Assembly (NCBI GenBank): GCA_024500155.1
Contig: CM044873.1
Span: forward strand, 7,755,001-7,819,000
Length of the DNA stretch: 64,000 nucleotides
Source of the DNA: Chenopodium formosanum
Lineage: Eukaryota > Streptophyta > Magnoliopsida > Caryophyllales > Amaranthaceae
Direction of reading: 5' to 3'
Shown here: positions 34,590-48,300 of the stretch, in pieces
Layout of the letters: the number at the start of each line of letters is the position of its first letter
Numbering within the stretch: position 1 is the stretch's first letter
Made by a program: the position numbers and the translations under genes
Notes under the pieces: model-generated
What the model was told of the DNA's origin: nothing
Seen by the model: the letters and a program-made list of their open reading frames with translations, nothing else
Databases searched by the model: none

Positions 34590-37500
34590 GGGGTTGGGGT
34601 GGGGGTTGGTTGTGGCCATTTAGGTTACTGATGTAAACCATTAATCACTACAAATATGAAAATATCATTAATATTTAATGATTCTCGCTGTTGTTATACT
34701 TGAGAAAAATTCCATATATCCAGAGCTGCATGTGCAGTCAATTCCACACCAAGAGAAGAATATTATAGAGGTGGACTTACACTCTCCAAGACAACAGCAT
34801 ATTCTGGCCAACGACGAACAATAATTTCATATTCATTCAACGTCTGCCTCAACTGATCATAGATTTCATCAATGGAAGGACATGTCAGCTGTTGAGCCTT
34901 GTGATCAGAACATTTCACCTGCAACTACACCAAAATCAATCAATACGGAGACTTTCAACAATATTAAATCTGCAGTTTAAATGTTTCAGAAACTCAAGTA
35001 TTCACAAAAGAATGTCAATGTGTCTAGCAGTAAATAATCAGAGATATTCATAAATGTTGACAAAAAATTTAGTAAGTAGACTACATCCAGTATAATAGAA
35101 AATGAACTAGGAGGTAAAGGTGATAAGTTCATACCATGCTAGTCTTGCAGAAATCAAGTAAAGTTACATGCTTCTCCTTAATCCAGTTGCTTATATAGGA
35201 GCCCAATAACTCCTTTGCATTAACTCCACCTTTGACAGAGCTGAAAAAAAGCGTGTTAACAACAGATTTGGAACAAAGCAAGCTTTGTCCATAACATCAG
35301 AAGCTAGAAAGAACCAGCTTACTTAATGTTCCACAGAGCAAGATCTCTTTCATAGTCAGCTACTGTTATAACAAGATCTGTAACATGAGGTGAGGGCCCA
35401 GCAGGAGGGCATGCCTTAAGAAAGGTGCGCAGTCTGGCAGACAGCTCAGCACTGTATATTGATGAAGTGAGGTTTGGAAGGTCCAAGAAACTGCCACAAT
35501 AAGGAGACAGTGAGAGAAAGAAGAAAGGCATAAAACGAAGGCAAATCAAGCAAACTGAATTATCACTTCCTAGAATGATTATTAGAAACTACATCAATGG
35601 AGTTGCACCAAACTAACAGCTAAAATAACCAGTAAATGAATAGAAATTCATTTGGGTATAGAGGTATACAGCACAATTGATGCATACAACAACAACAACA
35701 ACAACAACAAAGCTTTAGTCCCAAAATGATTTGGGGCTGGCTAACATGAATCATCGTCATAAGGAACTGTCGGATGAAGATAAAAGGACAAAACAAGATT
35801 TTTTAAAAGGGGTTGAACACGAGGACATTAACAGGAGGTCACCCATCCTAGTACTACTCTCACCCAAGCACGCTTGACTGCGAAGTTCTGATGGGATACA
35901 GCACAATTGATGCATAAAATTATGAAAATCAAAAGTATTCAGGAAATCATGAACTAAGACACATGGGTGGTCCTTCATTAAGAAAGTAGTGGAACCTGGG
36001 AAGAATGTTTTGATTATTGATCTCTATGTCTGTATGAATTTCATTTTTCACAATCAGACAAAGAGATTTCATCTTTTGATACGCAGTTGTAGATGCCATA
36101 TTGTCCATTGTGGCACCGTCATTGCTGAAGATAAATTCATCCATTTCTCCTAAATGTCTTCTTGACCTTTTCTTTGCAGCAACCTACGATGTTCGACAAT
36201 TAATTTTGTTGAAAAGGAATAAAGTAGAATTACATAAACCAACACAAATTATTCCATTTATAGCACCTGAAAGTATTTGCATAGTTTTAATCTTGTTTCA
36301 GGAGATAGCATATCATGTCGAAGGCCATAAAGCTTAATAGCCGGAGAAATAGCAGGAGCGACATTTCCAGTTGCTGACAGAAAAACAGCAGCCAACCCCG
36401 AGAGTGATGTTTCATCCAACGACTTGTAGTTTTGAAAAACCAGAGCAAGAAGGTCCTCAACTTTATCAGACATTACACCAAGGATTCGTTTCTGATCATT
36501 AATTAAAACATTAGGGATCAGTTGCAAAAGTCTTTTGTAAAAATTAGCATAATAAAACAGCAACAGAAGCATGATGCAGCATGTGAGCCAAACAACCCCT
36601 ATTGGTGAAAAATCCTTCACATTTTTACAGCTTTCTAAATTCTAAACAAAGAGTCAAAAGCTGACCTCCACAGAACCTCTATTTTTCGAGCAACTAAAAC
36701 AAGTCATAGTCCATTCAAGATACACAAGCCAAAAGGTTAGAGTACCTTCAAGATTTTTGAAAACAAATGTCAAAATGTGGAATTAACTGGAATCACAAAG
36801 TTTCCATTTTATAAAACTAAAGTAATCCCCTAACAAGCAATTCTCCTAATCTGAGAGGGCATGCATTTAGCAAGCATGGGCATCAACATTGACATAAATA
36901 ATCACCTATTTTAGCATGATTCTATCAAAAAAAAATAAAATACTAACCTCTTGTGAACTCAAAGTATTGTCATCTTTCACAATCACAGGAGACAGCAAAT
37001 CATAAATCAAAAGCAAACAATCTGCAGTTGGTGTAGCAACATCCATAACGTATGAAAGATATCTGCATAACAAAAAATTTTGTGATGATCTGCAGAATAT
37101 CCAAGACAAAGACATGGAAACATACAATGAATGAGAACTCATACCTCAACTTAGTATAGGCATCTGAGACACCATAGAAACGCGCAAATTCAGTCACAAG
37201 CCACTTCCATTGATTATGCAGTAACAAGTTTCTTTGCTGAAAATTTTGAGCTTTCATTGCAGTCTCCAGCACAAGATCGTATGCAACAGTTTCTGCAACA
37301 ATACCACACTAGGAAAACCAAAATTCTCTATGAAATAATTGATGCAATTAAACAATTCTAATAACATAACTATATTACAACACTCCAGTTTAAATCCTGC
37401 CAACACGAGATCTAAATTGCTCCAGATTTATGCATGCAATGCAGACTTACCCTTAAACTACAAAAAAGAAGCCACACTATATTACAGCAGAAATAGGTGC

Positions 37501-39066
37501 TTATGAGAAGGGTATCAATGAACATCCAACATAATAAAACACCCATAAGAGGCAAAGTAATAGAGGCTTTAGGGAAGAAGAAACAGAGAGAGAAATGCCC
37601 ATCTCTTAAAACTCTAGACGAAAGGACACCCTAATTTTAAGCAACATCTTAAATTCTGATCGGCCGCTGATTCAAATTTATATATATGCCTTCCATAAGA
37701 CCCAGCAAGACTAGGTACTACATAATAACTTTAAAATTTTTACAAGACAACTCTATCCATCATTCCATCCATTAAGAGGACCCTCCCTTGTCTCCCAAGT
37801 CCATTAATCCATCAATAACTTTAAAAGACAATACAGTCCATCAATTAAGAGGAAAATACAAAGACTATGGCTAATTTTTCCCTTGGATTAAGAAGGAAAT
37901 ACAATACAGTCTATCTAATCTACCTTGCAATTCCTTACAATCCGTTAAGAAGATCTTCATATGTTTTCTGAACGAGGCTTTCAAGTGCCCGATAAACAAA
38001 GTACTGTGCCTGAGGTGCTAAAGCCCAAGTCGCTAGGGGTCAAGAGACTACATCAAGGCACAGGGAGGTGCACGTAAATCTTTTTCTTGCAGTTTTTTTA
38101 AATAACAGGGCCCCATACCTAGGCTATGGGATGCCCATCATCCTAGGGTCTGGACACCTATCACTCCAGTGCGCCTAGATATTTTAAACACTGCAAGTGC
38201 CTTCTACTATAATGCCAAAACCCAGTCAGTCTTATTTGCACTTTGTTCCACTTACATCCTTATTATCACTATACTTGACCCCCACCTTATCCCCTATCAC
38301 CTCATTCCTCATCTTATCTCTTGCACGTCTAAAAATGTATAATCAGCTCTGCACTATATTTGGCTCCATACAGGACAATTGGCTAAAATCACTAGATAGA
38401 ATTTCCCTTTTTGAATAACATAGGCCAACAGCGTGGCTATAGCCTATAATGATCTTTGTTAAGTGACGCAAGTCTTGAATAGTTGTTCAATTGATTCAAT
38501 ACCGGAAAATTTAGGAAAACGGGTAGATGGTTGAAAATATAATTAAAATTACTTGTGCTCGCATTAAATAATTACTATGAGACAATAATTTTTACTAGCC
38601 ACAGCTTTCAGCAAAGCTGGTCTCCTCAGAATTCTAAAACAAACGTCATAAGTTCACTATCTGCATTATATTCAGCTTAAACAAGTTATTATATAATGTT
38701 GCCATTTAGAGTTTTGATTAAAAGAGTAATAGGTACGGACATACCTACTATGATCAAGGATTAACAGAAATATCTAAGCAAAAACATATACTAGACTCCC
38801 TCACTACTATCATGATTCATGAAATCAAAGGGTTGAAAATATTCGTGAGTAAAACAAAAATGAATTCTGGAAAAAGACAGAGGGGCTTAAATTGATAGAA
38901 AAAGAATCAGAATACCTTCAGATGGCTATTATCATCCTGACTTGTTGAGTAATTGATGTATAACTGTACTTTGCCAATAGGTTCGTGATCAGGCTCATGA
39001 TATATTGGCCACCAGCGGCTCTTGTCATTCTGCAACATCCATTTCATAAGATATGCACCGATTAAT

Positions 39067-39103
<37 letters not shown>

Positions 39104-42100
39104 AGGGAGGGAGGGAGGATGCTTACATTGGCATCCACGACTGATGCGACTTGAGCCAAAACACACCCACAATGATTGCCTCTCGAGTCCAGAACCATGA
39201 TATTCAGATCATCACTAAGACTATCTGGAAAGCTGTGTCAACAGTATCAATAGAATCAGAATATTTTAGCATGCAAATAAGAGTTGAGGTAGCAAATAAA
39301 TATACATACAATATATGAGTTTCACCAGAGCCCGGCTGCATCCGCACTGCATCTTTTTCAGAAGAGCTTTTCAGTCGTACTAAACAATAGTAGGTTTCTG
39401 CCAATCACCAAATGAATCAAGTTTATACTTCTGAAACATCTCAGGAATAAACACAATGATTAAGCGCAGCAAAGAAAGAAACCTAAAATTTGATAGTAAG
39501 ATAAATTTCATAAATATAAGAAATTGTAAACACATTCACACTTCAAATTCATACCACGCACGTAAGATGATAAATTTTGAGGATGTAGCCTGAAGTTCAT
39601 GCTAACTGCACAGAAGTATCCTTACATCTAGATAGTTGCACTGATGCAGAAAAAATTAATAACAAAACTAAAAATACAAGTTCTTGTCATTGGCCAAATC
39701 CTGTTACAGAAAGCTGACAAGTCTCACAGATTCCGGATAGTTCAAATACATTTTTTTTTTTGACCATCAAATTATATAAAGATTAGATTGTCAAATTAAA
39801 TTTGGTGAAACTAAACACAAAAATGGTGTATTAACCAATAAATCCCAATATTCCAAAATTGTAGTAAGTTATTCACATGACCAAGGCTGTCCTAAATATG
39901 TTGGAGGCCATACTCTTATTATTAAAATTAATCCTAAGAGTAATACGGCATAAATTGAAAATATATAAATACAATTCATAAATTATCATTATAATAATAA
40001 CTTTTACAACGATTATAAGTACCTAATGCCATAGAGATTGAGAAAATGTAAATAAAACACACAAAATATTGAATTTTGAGGTCCACATAACCAAATTTCT
40101 CATTCCATATTATCTGGAGTATAAATACTACGAATGTACTAGATATGTGTGCACATTAAAAAAATTGAATTCCAGCATCATAACTACACATATCAATGGA
40201 AAGACTAGATAAAAAAAATAAATAAAAAAAAAAAAAAAATAACAACAGGTTAAATTGGTGAGCATTAGAGTCTTCAACACTTTCATTCCCCCCCCCCCCC
40301 AACACTTTCGTTCTGAGTTCTGATCTGTGATCCTCTTACCTTTCCTTGTTTCTTTACTTTTTAAAGCCGTAAGAGCATTAAAAAATATACAATTCGTACA
40401 TAATCGTTTCCTTGTGCAACACATCAAGTTTTTCGTATACATGAAAGATCAAAGAGGATAAGCAAATTTAAATTCCTTGGCTAGGAGCCTAGTAGAAACT
40501 CTGAAAAGAATTAAGTTAAAGAAGAAATCCATTTTGGCCATTTACTATTATATCCATAGTTCTGAGAAGTCAATGCCAGAAGAGCCACTGGCAAAAACAT
40601 TTGAAGACTTGATGCTTGAGAAAACACGTCAAATTATTGAGATAAAATCCACAATTAATAAAACAATTATCTTTTAGCAGTTGACCAATTGCTAGGAGGA
40701 AGACCATACATTCAGCTATTGCATGAAAAATTTCAAAATTGAAACAAAAATACCTTGCACAACTTGGGATTCTGTGGTCTGGGAAGAAGTCAAGCTACTC
40801 TTTAGAAGAACGCCAATCTCCTTCATATATTGAGCGCCAACATTCACATATGCCAAACTCTTGCTTGAAAGAGAGCCATTTTTTGGTATATGACGTGCTG
40901 CTTGCACTCTTTGTACAGCTTCCCATTTCAACGCTAGTTTTGATTTTACATTTGAGACATGACATTGAATTTTCTCAAGGTCCATCTTTTGCATCTGTGG
41001 AAAAGCACAGCCGGTAGGTGGATTTAAACCCATCTTCACCTTTCTCACTGCACAAGGTAAATAACTTCATGCTACCAATAAGACAAAGAGATAGAATCAT
41101 TAAGTACTACATTACCAATAATCCAGATATACCTTGAACTTTGATTTTTCCTATTGTTTTCTTTGGTTTAGTAGCAGCTGATCCACTAACTAGCTCAGAA
41201 GATCTTTTTGACATTATCTCCTCCTCTGACTGAAGAAGTACATGCCGCAAACTAGCCAAATAAAAGTTGGTATGTTAGTGGGGGAAGAGAGGACAACTTT
41301 ATGTTATCAGTTTATAACTTTAAGAATGAATACAATGCATTTCATATCACATCAAAGAAGACAAAGAAGCCAGAAAGGGCTAAATTTTATAAAGCCAAAC
41401 CAATCTATGACATATAGGATTACAAGAGAATCTTGTATGCATATTGTGAAACAATGCTTAATTTCCATAACATATCTCACCATGAAGAGCATGCTTTCAT
41501 AATTTAGCTTATTGATTAGGGTTGAAGATAAAGAGAAACACTAGAAAGCTCATGTACAAATATGAACACACCTGAATGCATCTCGTAGTGTTGCACATTC
41601 ATTATTCAGGAAATATTTGGCTTCTTTACTACCCTTGGCCCATGAGCTGAGACATAGTCGTACACATGCATCATAGGATACCACGCCATTCCAAGGGCTG
41701 AGACCACTGTACCAGTTGAAAGCATTGATACTGTTACTCATTGGATAATGTATCCAGTCATGTTTAAGAAGCTAAGCAGATATTCTACTCAGTGAAATAC
41801 AGCTGCTACTATCAATTCACTAACATACATACCTAGCATGAAAATTAGGTACACGGGCTGATGAAGAATCAGATGATCTTCCTTCATCCATATCAACAGA
41901 AATCCTGAAAAGTAAGAGGAGAACAATGTATAAGTCACCATTCATATCCTCCCATTTAAAGAATACCATAGTCTTCAGGGCATACCACATACTTTAAGGT
42001 TGAGTGCGAAGGTTCTCTATTAGGCAGCATCGCCGATGCATCAGAGTGGATGTTTCTAACAATGTCTGACTTATTTGCACTATCAGGTCTTGATGAATAT

Positions 42101-42762
42101 TCTTGAGCAAATCGATCAGTTTTCTGCTCATAGATAGCAAAATAAATAGTTTCAGCATCTCATCAATATACAATCCTCTGAAGTAAAAACCAGCAGTGAA
42201 ATGGAAGGGGTGACAAACGTAACAACAGGAATCAAATTTCAAGTTTCCCAACCCCCCCAGCCCCAAGCACCGTGAACTCGAATTTGCTAAAGTCACAGCA
42301 TACTGCATTCCAATGTGGAATCAAAATTCACAGAATTTAGCAGTCAATTAGTCATATTTAGCAACAAGCTTAAACAGACCTTATCACCTACAAAACCAGT
42401 ATGCTTCTGCTCAACCCCATTACTGAAAATGTCATCTACAGGCGACGACAACTCGACCGAGTAATTTCCACCATTAATCTCCTCATCTGAATCACTTTCC
42501 AAATCCATATCTGATCCATACCCATTTCTGCTACTCACAGTCACTGGTTTAGCATTGGATACTGACCCTACAGGCCTAAAATTCATTTTTCTGAATTCAC
42601 TTTCCTGATTCAAAATTCACATAATTTCATAAAAATCACACCATAACCCAATCATCATTTCATACTTTCAACAAAATTAATCATAAAAATTATAAAGCAT
42701 GGGTTTCATGATTTTTTTACCTTAGTAACCCATTTTAGACCATCATTCTTAAATCCCCCCAT
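32473..42762 (-). CDS. Large conserved plant protein of unknown function, 22 exons
   Basis: Minus-strand exons: 42762-42721, 42604-42380, 42123-41993, 41904-41833, 41706-41572, 41251-41133, 41047-40754, 39397-39310, 39232-39127, 39029-38916, 37308-37145, 37062-36948, 36491-36267, 36183-35996, 35490-35323, 35240-35135, 34924-34781, 34353-34198, 34075-33875, 33053-32859, 32770-32699, 32586-32473. Sum 3174 nt, 1057 residues; every phase agrees. The N-terminal third is acidic and Ser-rich. The rest is conserved: SRWWPIYHEPDHEPIGK, LRYLSYVMDVATPTADCLLL, AYQKMKSLCLIVKNEI, PSIDEIYDQL, SMRRMLDVLLPKVEAQL, RMQPLQDL. From memory it resembles Arabidopsis At4g24610/At5g65440, proteins without an assigned function. 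No signal peptide or membrane segment is evident. Introns hold a 5S-headed SINE, a G-run and GA repeats. Confidence 0.88.
34559..34610 (+). repeat. Long G-tract followed by GGGGTTGGGG units
   Basis: About 28 consecutive G then GGTTGGGGTTGGGGTGGGGG, inside the intron between exons 18 and 17 of the minus-strand gene. It is on the template strand for that gene, so the transcript is C-rich here. It has ample runs to form a G-quadruplex. Confidence 0.85.
35687..35895 (-). mobile_element. SINE-like element with a 5S rRNA head and (TTG)n tail
   Basis: On the minus strand it begins CCCATCAGAACTTCGCAGT and continues AAGCGTGCTTGGGTGAGAG and TAGTACTAGGATGGGTGACC, i.e. most of plant 5S rRNA from about nucleotide 35 on, including the Pol III A box and C box. 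A short unrelated body follows, then GCCAGCCCCAAATCATTTTG, known from plant Au-like SINE 3' ends, and a (TTG)n tail. It is bracketed by a perfect 21-bp duplication, ATACAGCACAATTGATG plus CATA (35666-35686, 35896-35916). It lies in sense orientation in an intron of the host gene. Confidence 0.85.
39077..39118. repeat. (GA)n/(GGGA)n microsatellite
   Basis: Run of GA dinucleotides followed by GGGA tetranucleotides, just 3' of the acceptor-side end of an exon of the large gene (intron between exons 10 and 9). Simple repeat. Confidence 0.85.
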
Positions 42763-43062
42763 GTAAAATTGTATCAATGGCCTTGAAATCAAACACCTAT
42801 TTCATGAAATTCACACAATTCTAACAAAACCCATGTCAAAACTTCAGCAAAAACCCCAAGATTGCAAATTTAACAATCTCTAATAATCCAATAACAGAAA
42901 AAAAAATAAAAAAAAACTTTAGTATAAAAATGCTTACCACAAAATTATCGTTCAATGCAATTGTAAGCAAGAATCCCAAAAAAAATTCGAGAAAAATGAG
43001 GGAGAAAATGGGAGTGATTGTGTGAATGAAGTCACTGAAACGGCTTACCTAGGAGTCAAGGA

Positions 43063-45375
43063 AGTTGCTTTAAAATAGTGGTTTTTATTATTTTTTTGGT
43101 AGGAAAATAAAGAGCAGGAGTGATTTTTTTACATAAAGGAATATTACACACGTTAATGATATACTCTAATTATGATTTTTATAATCAAAATTGATTTAAT
43201 TTATTTCTATGTTAGTTTTATTCTATTTTTATGAGATTAGGAGTTAATTACTTGCACTTTGCACATGAAAAAATAATAAAAAGTTAAAGGAGTTGAAAAA
43301 AAAAAAGAATATAAAAAAGGAAAGGGTAGGAGGTGGAAAAGGGCCCCTTTTTCTAACCCAAAATGAAAAAGAAAAAAGGAAAAAAGAAGGGAAAAGTGGT
43401 GGATTACAGAAACAAGACATTGATCATGTGCTGTCATCAGCTACAAGAGTAAATTAATATACTCCTTTTGGATCTATTATGAGGGTTTATTCTTGATTTA
43501 TTTGTTTTCCCACTTGCTAAAACAGGCAACAAAGAAATGAACTACGGAGTAACTTAAAAAAAAAAAAAAATTCGCAATTTTTTATAAGTACTTCGTAAAT
43601 ATCAATTTGAGGGTGAGAGTGAGGGTTAGTTCAGGTGGTTAGAATTATCCTTTCGGTTTTAAAAGATATTGAAATCGATTCTCATCACTTGCCCTTGTGA
43701 CTCTCTAAAAAAAACACCCATAATAATAAAAAAAAAAGGATATGTTAAAAAAATGTGTGTTTTTTTTTTTATTATTAGTTTTCAACCATCAATGTGGTTG
43801 TTTCTAGATTGAATTTACAACCTTGAGGTAACTAATTTTAATTTTTAAATCCCTTGTTTGTGAGTGAGGATTTCTTACCTTCTCCCATTATGTTGAAAAA
43901 CTAGATTTAAAAACTAAGTTAAATTACCCTTTTTTAAAAAAAATAAGTGATTAAGTGTTTTAATACACATTTCATACGAACCGAAAAAATTAAAGCACAT
44001 AATGCTAATTTCATACGGATGAAGATTAATAAACACTTTATTAGGTCAAGATTATATGTGTGTATCAATCTCATACGGATGAACATAATGTCATCTAGAC
44101 GCAAAGGACTATGTACATGCATTAAGCATTAGTGAATTACATAACGAAACTAGATAATGTATAATTATATTATACTTGTTATACGGAATAATCCTTCATG
44201 CTACCAAAAAACAGATAAATGAAAAAAAGCGCAAAAAAAAAAGGTGGGAAAATGAGAAAAAGTGGGATGAGTAGATTTTTTTTTTTTTTTTTTTGAAAGG
44301 AAGTGGGATGAGTAGATGATGACATGAAAAGGTAAAAACCGCGCAACTTTTAACGGTTCTTCTGAGGAGCGGATTTGCGGGGAGACCGTTTGGCGGGATT
44401 CAAGTCAGTGATGGGGTCGTCACAATTATTTGAGGGGTGGGCCCTTTTCCTATTTCTATTCCAACAAAACAATAAAGAAAAAAGTTTATGCTTTTTGACT
44501 GAATTTAGATTCATTCTTCACTTGTCGTTTGTTCTTTCTTGTCTCCATTTCTTTATCCAACTTCACTCATTTCTTGCTACCACTTCTTGCTGTGTTTTAA
44601 GCGGCATTTGTACAAATAACAATTCAGCGTTTGTGGACAGCTTTGTCTAAGACATGAGATTATATCTCGTCTACACTTGATAATTCTGAATATGTTCAAT
44701 TTCAAGTTGGTTCAAGCTTTAATCACTCATTTGGTCATCATCATATGTGCTCAAGGTCAGTGATGAGACTTGCCGCAGTTATTTCACGACAAATATTCTG
44801 GGGGTAGCATCAATGGAGATAGGGCTATTCTAAAATTCCAGTGAGAGACACCTTACAGCAATGATTTTGCCATTTTTTATGGGTAGCATCAAATGAGGTA
44901 AAAAGGGGTTTTCTCAATATCTCTCTACAAATTCTGGAAATGCAGTCAAGGAAATTATTTCACATTTGAGGCTTATGTTAGTTATGTATGTCATTTTGTC
45001 TGCCCCAGCCTTACAAATTGACATTTAGTGGGGCAACTTGCGGCATTTTACTCATAAGACACAAAATCTATATCAGCACATCATCCATGCTTACTTCTTA
45101 CACCTAAATAACATTCTTACTTCTTACACAATTTAGTCTGTTCAAGGAAAATAAATTTAACATGAACAGAAACAGAAAAAAAAACCGGCCAAAAAAACAG
45201 AACAGAATACAAATACAGCTAAGCCAACCTTCATTTCACGTATGATCAAACGATACATGCATAACTCTAATTTCCCCTACTTATTCACAGTATATTGTCT
45301 ATGCAAAAACCTTTTCGTATAAAAAACAAGCTCTCACTCTACAATAATTTCGCATAAGCAAAAGTCCAAATGTCA
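43063..45375. other. Intergenic spacer, no gene; possible old SINE
   Basis: AT-rich with several A or T runs. At about 43621-43720 a tRNA-like A box (TTAGTTCAGGTGG) and B box (GAAATCGATTCTC) occur at tRNA spacing, perhaps an old SINE; no target duplication was found. Around 43965-44100 the phrase TCATACGGATGAA recurs. The ORF at 44375-44650 has no recognisable domain. Confidence 0.45.
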
Positions 45376-48300
45376 TTATTTATCGCTCGTGCCCAATATT
45401 TCTTGTTTCAGCTCTTCAATCTTGGATCCAAGTTCTTCTCTATTTTTCTGGAAAACAGAATGAACAACAAAAGTGTCAGCCAAGTTCTTCATAACAAAGT
45501 AACAAGCATTTGAAACTATTGCCAAGTTTATTGGCTAACTATGAAATGAAGTTCTAGTGAAGCACTACCTTAAATAGCAAATAACGTGTGGTGAACCAAA
45601 CTGAGTAGCCTAGACCCACAACTTCCAGCAATTTAGGGAGCTGTTCAAGTAATTATACAACTTGTTAAAGATAATAAATAAGAAGTATATGTTAAATATT
45701 AATTGAATTTTTTCATCTAGCTGAAGGAACATACCACAGGAATAGAATCAATCGCACCAACAATGGCTGAAAGCAACCACAAAGCAACAACGGCTCCGCC
45801 ACCATACAGGAGAATTGTTGGCGAATCTTCAACATCCAACTGCAAGCAGAATAGCATCAATTTAGTGGTTATCAGAAATAACTCAAACAAGACAGCAAAG
45901 CATGCTAAAACTTTAGGGATTTGCTCACAAAGTTTATTACAAGGTCCCGGGACATCATTATGATTCAATAAAACATATGGAGTGTTCTTGCTACACTTTT
46001 TTGCAACTGTTTTCATGGTTATTTTATTACTAAATGGTACTAAGTTCTAAAATTTAGGAATGCACGACAAAATCATGCATCAATCAAAATAATCATTTCA
46101 GTGTTGTTTTCGTGGTTATGTTATTAAAAAAATTCCTAAGGGGTATTGTAAATATTATCGTAGGAAGATACTTGTATGACATATCATAGATTGATCAGAG
46201 TAACTTCCTCCATTTCAAAATAGTTGCATCAATCATTCACAATCTGTTTGACACTATTGAAAGGCTTCTAACAAGACCTTTGTTGACTATTGCATGTATC
46301 ATTACTAATGAATAGGGTATGTAGGGTTTTAATCTCAAATAATTGGCCATATTTAACCAGTAGTAAATAATTAATGCAAAAGGCAAGTTCATGCATTATT
46401 ATCAGAAGTAGGGAATACATTTTCAGAATTATGTTGATTTAATTTATCGGTACATGCTGCTCAGGTAACCGCTCAGGATTGACATGTCAATCGAACATTA
46501 AGCATTGCTGCTTTCTTAGATTTCAATAAATCTCATCATGGCAGCATGTGAACCATGTAAAATCAAAATTAACTTCTCATCAAGATAGTTTTCACACAAA
46601 ACACATAAAATTAGGAGGGCCAACTGATTTCACTTGTCCAAATCATGCTTAGTCTCGGTTAAGGGAATTAAGGAATACTTATCGTTTTCAGAAAACACTT
46701 GAAAAAAGGAGGAGGGAGGGGGGGGGGGGGGGAGCTTACTGAATAACCAAATAAAAATAAGTATCAAAGTTCACGCTGCTCAGGTAACCGCTCAGGTTTG
46801 ACATGGTTGTCAACCGAACATTAAGCATTGCTGCTTTCTTAAATATCAATGATTCTCATCATGGCAGCATTTAAAACATATAAAATCACATGAATTCTAT
46901 TTTGACTCATATAATTATAATTCAACCTCCAACAGTAAGCTTCATTTTAGTGATTTTCGTAAACAACCCAAACAAGTCTTGCTATGCCTTGTGACTTGTG
47001 AAACACCAATGGCTCTAAGAAGCATATTATTCACCTCATAATCGCATATGCCATGAAACATATGTTGTCTTGCTATAGTTTTTAGCAGTGCTTTTACTTG
47101 AAGTTGGGGCCACAAAGTTAATAATCCTAAAATGACCCAAAAATGCAAGTGATACTAATTGCTCAAGCATTAATCTCGTTAGTAAAGACTTTACGATTTA
47201 AGATTTTGGCCAAAAAAAAAAAAGGCATAACGTTAAGAATAATGTATCTTTATACTGCTCAGGTAACCGCTCAGGATTGACATTATTGTCAACCGGACAT
47301 TAAGCATTGCTGCTTTCATTAATTTCAATGAATTCTCATCATTGCAGCATGTAAAATAAAAAATTCCAAGTTAAACCTTTTTTTTTTTTTTTTTTTTTTT
47401 TGCCAAAAGTGCTTTTACACTAAAATCAAATTCAATCAAAGAGCTAAAAGATTTTATTTACACAAATTATATACTCATACATTATTCTCAGAGTCGGACT
47501 TGAAAAAAGGGACATTTTCAGGAACATTAAGCATTGCTTTGGGGGGGTTGAAGTATTAAGTTCAAGCTGTTCAGGTAACCGCTCAGGATTGACATGATTG
47601 TCAACCGAACATCAAGCATTGCTGCTTTCATTAATATAATGAATCTCATCATGACAGCATGTAAATAATATGGACTGTAACAGTACAAATACTTTCTAGA
47701 CCCAAGTGTTATCAGTCTTATTACCCTGGTAAACTTACAAGAAATTCGAGTTTAGTGGAAATGCAAGCAAAGAACAATTTCCATTCACTAATTGAAGACT
47801 TTAAGTCATAAATGTATTGACATTTTTAACAATTATTCCAAGTGTATGGTCATCCATTCTTCTTAGGCCTTTATATTTTATAGTACATTATAACTGCTCA
47901 ATTATAATGAAGTTTGATAAAATATACTAAAGGCTCAATAGAGAAGATCAGTAGATGTGCTTGTTTGTTAAACCTGAAAAAATGGAGGAAGCTGAAATTC
48001 ATGGGAATTACAATTTTGGGCCATTGTTTGGTTAACACTAAAAAAATAAATGGAAGAATTAAAAATTCCTAGGATATTCAACTTCCCACAAAACATGGGA
48101 ATTGAGTTACCTAGCCCCCTAGGTTAATAGAAATTCATGGGAATTGAAAATTTTTTTGGTGCCAACTAACCAAGTCATGGGCTCATAGCCAATTCATAGG
48201 AAAGACAAGGGAAAAAAAATTCCTTACGCACGTCCTACAAAATGGCCATGACTTATTCAAATTCACACAAAAATTCCAATACCCATGAATTTTATTGACA

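Noticed and set aside
37980..38190. Possible element in the large intron (GTGCCTGAGGTGCTAAAGC ... CTGGACACC)
   Set aside because: Edges looked vaguely repeat-like but no inverted ends or target duplication could be shown.
46457..47661. CRISPR-like reading of four regular repeats
   Set aside because: Units are ~100 bp with irregular long spacers in a nuclear intron; nothing like a CRISPR array.
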